This document shows positions 24,550 to 26,492 of a DNA stretch of 26,492 bases, piece by piece. The stretch comes from Promethearchaeota archaeon (GTDB lineage: Archaea; Asgardarchaeota; Lokiarchaeia; Sigynarchaeales; SOKP01), in contig JAHLWJ010000022.1 in NCBI GenBank assembly GCA_019057975.1, forward strand, positions 1 through 26,492, in the 5' to 3' direction. Numbering within the stretch: the stretch's first letter is position 1; each line of letters starts with the position of its first letter. A program made the position numbers and the translations under genes. The notes under the pieces were generated by a model, which made no database searches, was not told where the DNA came from, and was given only the letters and a program-made list of their open reading frames with translations.

Positions 24550-26202
24550 TTATCTTAGTTTAAAACCTTTGAATAACTTTAAAAGAAACATAATTTCTTC
24601 AGACTTCTCAATTATTCTTCTTAATGGAAAGGGGAAATTGTTTAACTCGACTTGGTTTCCTTTAGATACTTGTTCGATCATTATTTTTATTATTTCTTTG
24701 TATTTATTAACAGTTGGGCCTTCATATTGAATCTCAGATATAACTTTCCAAGCTTTATCTATTTTCCCATTTAAAATGCATGATATTGAAGCCAAAACAT
24801 AGCTAAGAACAATGTGAGAATACCCAACTTTCTTTAAATTGGCTGCTCGATAATAATAACGATAAACATTGTTAACCATTTCTCGTAAAAGAAAGTCTTT
24901 GGCTGTATCAAGCTGTTCATAAAATTTTATACTCTCCAAAATAAGCGTTGCAGCCGTATAAAACTGTTTGTTTTTCAAACCTTCTTTGGCAATTTTATTC
25001 AAGCCCCTTACAATTTGATTAAATATCCCAAACCTATTATATTCTAAACGCCCTTCTATAGCTATATCATACGCATTCAAATAACTCTCCGTAGATTCAT
25101 TTATACTCCCTATCTTCCAATAATTATCTCCAGCCTTTACAAAATGTTTATAAGCCATTTCTAAATTATTCAATTCCTTAAATACGTTAGCACCATCGAA
25201 AAAATTCATCGCTGCTTGACTAAAATCTTCTAGTTTTTCTGAAAAGTTTCCAGCTAATAAAAAACATGAAGCACACTCAATTAAATTATTTTTTATCTCT
25301 TGATAACATAATCCAGCACCCCGGTAATATCTAGCGATTTTATGATAGTTTTCTGTTATTTTTTCAAGCTTTTCTGCCAAATCTATATAAGCTCCAGCTT
25401 CTCTTTTAGAATAATTTATATATTGATCGTCTTCAGCTAAAATTTTATAAAGATTTTTCAATATCTGATATATTTGAGCTAATGTTAAGCTCTCATTCTT
25501 CTCTTCTAAGGTAGTTACTAAGTTTAAGAAAAACTCTACTCCCTCCAAAATTGATTCCTGAGATTTGCCATAATCATCTAATTCTTCATAGCACGTACCG
25601 ATTTGTTGATAAGAGAAAGATAATATATCATAAAAATGATGAAACTTTGAAATTTTGATAACTTTTTCGTAATACCTAATAGCGTTTTTAAAATCAGAAG
25701 ATTTCGAATACAATTCAGCCATATTTTGGTAGTTTTGAGCAAGTTTCCTTGTCTCATCAAATTCTTTTAAAAGAGTACTTTCTTGTTTTAGGAACTTAAT
25801 ACTATTTAAGATATTTTTTTTTTCTGAAAGTGTATCTTGAAATTTCTCTAAAAAAATCTCAGCAATCCTTAAATACAACTCAGCAACTTCATGTAATTTT
25901 GCTTGCAATTTATAGTCAATAATCTGTTTTTTATATAATTCTATGATTTGGTTATATAAATCAAGTGATTCTGAAAAATCAAGATCTTCAATTATCACTG
26001 CTACAGAATATAAAAATTCTCCTGCATCAAAAAATTCCCCTGATTGGGCAATATCATTAGAAAAATTAATTGATGCTGAGATAATTTCTTTTATTGATTT
26101 ACTTCGTTCCACTGGATCATCGATCCCTTTAATTTTAGACTCAGAGGCTCTGATTTTCTCTAAAAATTCTGCATAATCAATGAATTCTTCTTCTTCAATA
26201 AT
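24550..26202 (-). CDS. TPR-repeat protein, possibly alpha-SNAP-like
   Basis: From ATT 26202 the protein has 550 residues made almost entirely of TPR-type helical pairs, such as AQNYQNMAELYSKSSDFKNA and AAMNFFDGANVFKELNNLEM. The region from YYRGAGLCYQEIK to INESTESYLNAYDIA has A-A-x-x-F-x-x-A-G and A-x-x-x-Y-x-x-A-x-D spacing reminiscent of eukaryotic alpha-SNAP, the adaptor for the NSF ATPase (resemblance only). An ordinary start is found only at GTG 26112, but the same frame continues 30 codons upstream (EEEEFIDYAEFLEKIRASES) to a stop at about 26214. ATT 26202 lies 8 bases after GAGGAG, a strong Shine-Dalgarno. A TATA-like CTATTTAAT is at 26245-26253 (minus). Confidence 0.8.
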   Translation of the reverse strand: MIEEEEFIDYAEFLEKIRASESKIKGIDDPVERSKSIKEIISASINFSNDIAQSGEFFDAGEFLYSVAVIIEDLDFSESLDLYNQIIELYKKQIIDYKLQAKLHEVAELYLRIAEIFLEKFQDTLSEKKNILNSIKFLKQESTLLKEFDETRKLAQNYQNMAELYSKSSDFKNAIRYYEKVIKISKFHHFYDILSFSYQQIGTCYEELDDYGKSQESILEGVEFFLNLVTTLEEKNESLTLAQIYQILKNLYKILAEDDQYINYSKREAGAYIDLAEKLEKITENYHKIARYYRGAGLCYQEIKNNLIECASCFLLAGNFSEKLEDFSQAAMNFFDGANVFKELNNLEMAYKHFVKAGDNYWKIGSINESTESYLNAYDIAIEGRLEYNRFGIFNQIVRGLNKIAKEGLKNKQFYTAATLILESIKFYEQLDTAKDFLLREMVNNVYRYYYRAANLKKVGYSHIVLSYVLASISCILNGKIDKAWKVISEIQYEGPTVNKYKEIIKIMIEQVSKGNQVELNNFPFPLRRIIEKSEEIMFLLKLFKGFKLR

Positions 26203-26210
26203 CTTATGAT

Positions 26211-26216
26211 CTCCTC
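26211..26216 (-). promoter_or_regulatory. Shine-Dalgarno GAGGAG for the TPR gene, pointing to an ATT start
   Basis: Minus-strand GAGGAG followed by ATCATAAG and then ATT 26202 (8-base spacing). The next ordinary start codon (GTG 26112) is about 100 bases further on and has no Shine-Dalgarno. Confidence 0.65.
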
Positions 26217-26397
26217 AGAAAAAAATAACAACTAAGTTGAGAAATTAAATAGAAAATAAAAAATTTAGTGAATTTATGTCGTAAATTGAAAATGCCTCTT
26301 CATAAACTATATAGTTAAGATTATATGAGACGCATTTTACTAAGGAAATAATGTTAAATATGATCGAAATTATAATATAAATAATTAAAAATTGTAG

Positions 26398-26492
26398 GTG
26401 TTTGTTATAAAACAAATTTCAGAATTGTTAGATACCGGATTGTATGAGACGTTTAGCCCCGAGAGATCTATGACTGTTGCAGATCTACTAAA
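26398..26492 (+). CDS. 5' end of an unidentified gene
   Basis: Open frame to the window edge, reading KQISELLDTGLYETFS then PERSMTVADLL. GTG 26398 is an in-frame start after a stop at 26395. Alternatively ATA 26407 lies 6 bases after AGGTG (26396-26400), the spacing seen for the ATT genes. A TATA-like TATAATATAAAT (about 26371-26382) would start the RNA near 26400, which would fit a leaderless GTG and destroy the Shine-Dalgarno. The product cannot be named from 30 residues. Confidence 0.55.
   Translation, partial: MFVIKQISELLDTGLYETFSPERSMTVADLL

Noticed and set aside
1..26492. CRISPR array, insertion sequence or integrated element
   Set aside because: No regularly spaced repeats, transposase, integrase or terminal repeats seen; the gene content is housekeeping in character.

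Overview
The window looks like a piece of an AT-rich Asgard archaeal chromosome, most likely Lokiarchaeia-like (inference, no database search). Archaeal markers are TFB, Gar1, eukaryote-type ribosomal protein eS26, the archaeosine pair ArcS/RaSEA, TrmY, a CDP-archaeol-type phosphatidyltransferase and the archaeal CODH/ACS gamma subunit. Two neighbouring Roadblock/LC7-like proteins and a large TPR protein with an alpha-SNAP-like feel point to Asgard. Promoters are TATA-type, many genes have TTG starts, and some have very short leaders.

Layout. 1-1189 (minus): S-adenosylhomocysteinase, running off the left edge. 1327-2283: duplicated Lrp/AsnC regulator. 2420-5588: overlapping arcS-raSEA pair for archaeosine in tRNA. 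5827-7084: gar1-tfb operon. 7300-8831: two Roadblock-like proteins and an orphan. 8867-9180: a structured, relatively GC-rich candidate noncoding RNA with its own TATA box. 9195-11913: divergent cbiQO and cbiM genes for a cobalt/nickel ECF transporter, with two copies of a dyad operator between them. 12099-13898: trmY, a CDP-alcohol phosphatidyltransferase and rps26e. 13929-15914 (minus): PIN-helical repeat protein. 16059-16574: mobB-like GTPase. 16577-18499 (minus): 640-residue orphan. 18648-19676 (minus): HypE-like AIR synthase-family protein. 19677-20039: a noncoding gap holding a 16-codon ORF with the best Shine-Dalgarno sequence in the window. 20040-20582: membrane protein. 20680-22116 (minus) and 22288-23742 (plus): divergent ADP-forming acyl-CoA synthetase and CdhE. 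23802-24464 (minus): HAD phosphatase. 24550-26202 (minus): TPR/SNAP-like protein. The right edge holds the start of an unidentified gene.

Metabolic thread. CdhE (corrinoid protein of the Wood-Ljungdahl pathway), cobalt/nickel import, S-adenosylhomocysteine recycling and an ADP-forming acyl-CoA synthetase fit an anaerobe using the acetyl-CoA pathway. ArcS/RaSEA, Gar1 and TrmY form an RNA-modification theme.

Most interesting point. Four genes (tfb, cbiO, rps26e, the TPR gene) have no credible ATG/GTG/TTG at their natural N terminus but have ATT there; three of them have a well-spaced Shine-Dalgarno sequence in front of that ATT. This suggests that AUU is an ordinary start codon in this lineage and that standard gene callers truncate or miss such genes. 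Four of the genes I list are missing or truncated if only ATG/GTG/TTG starts are allowed.
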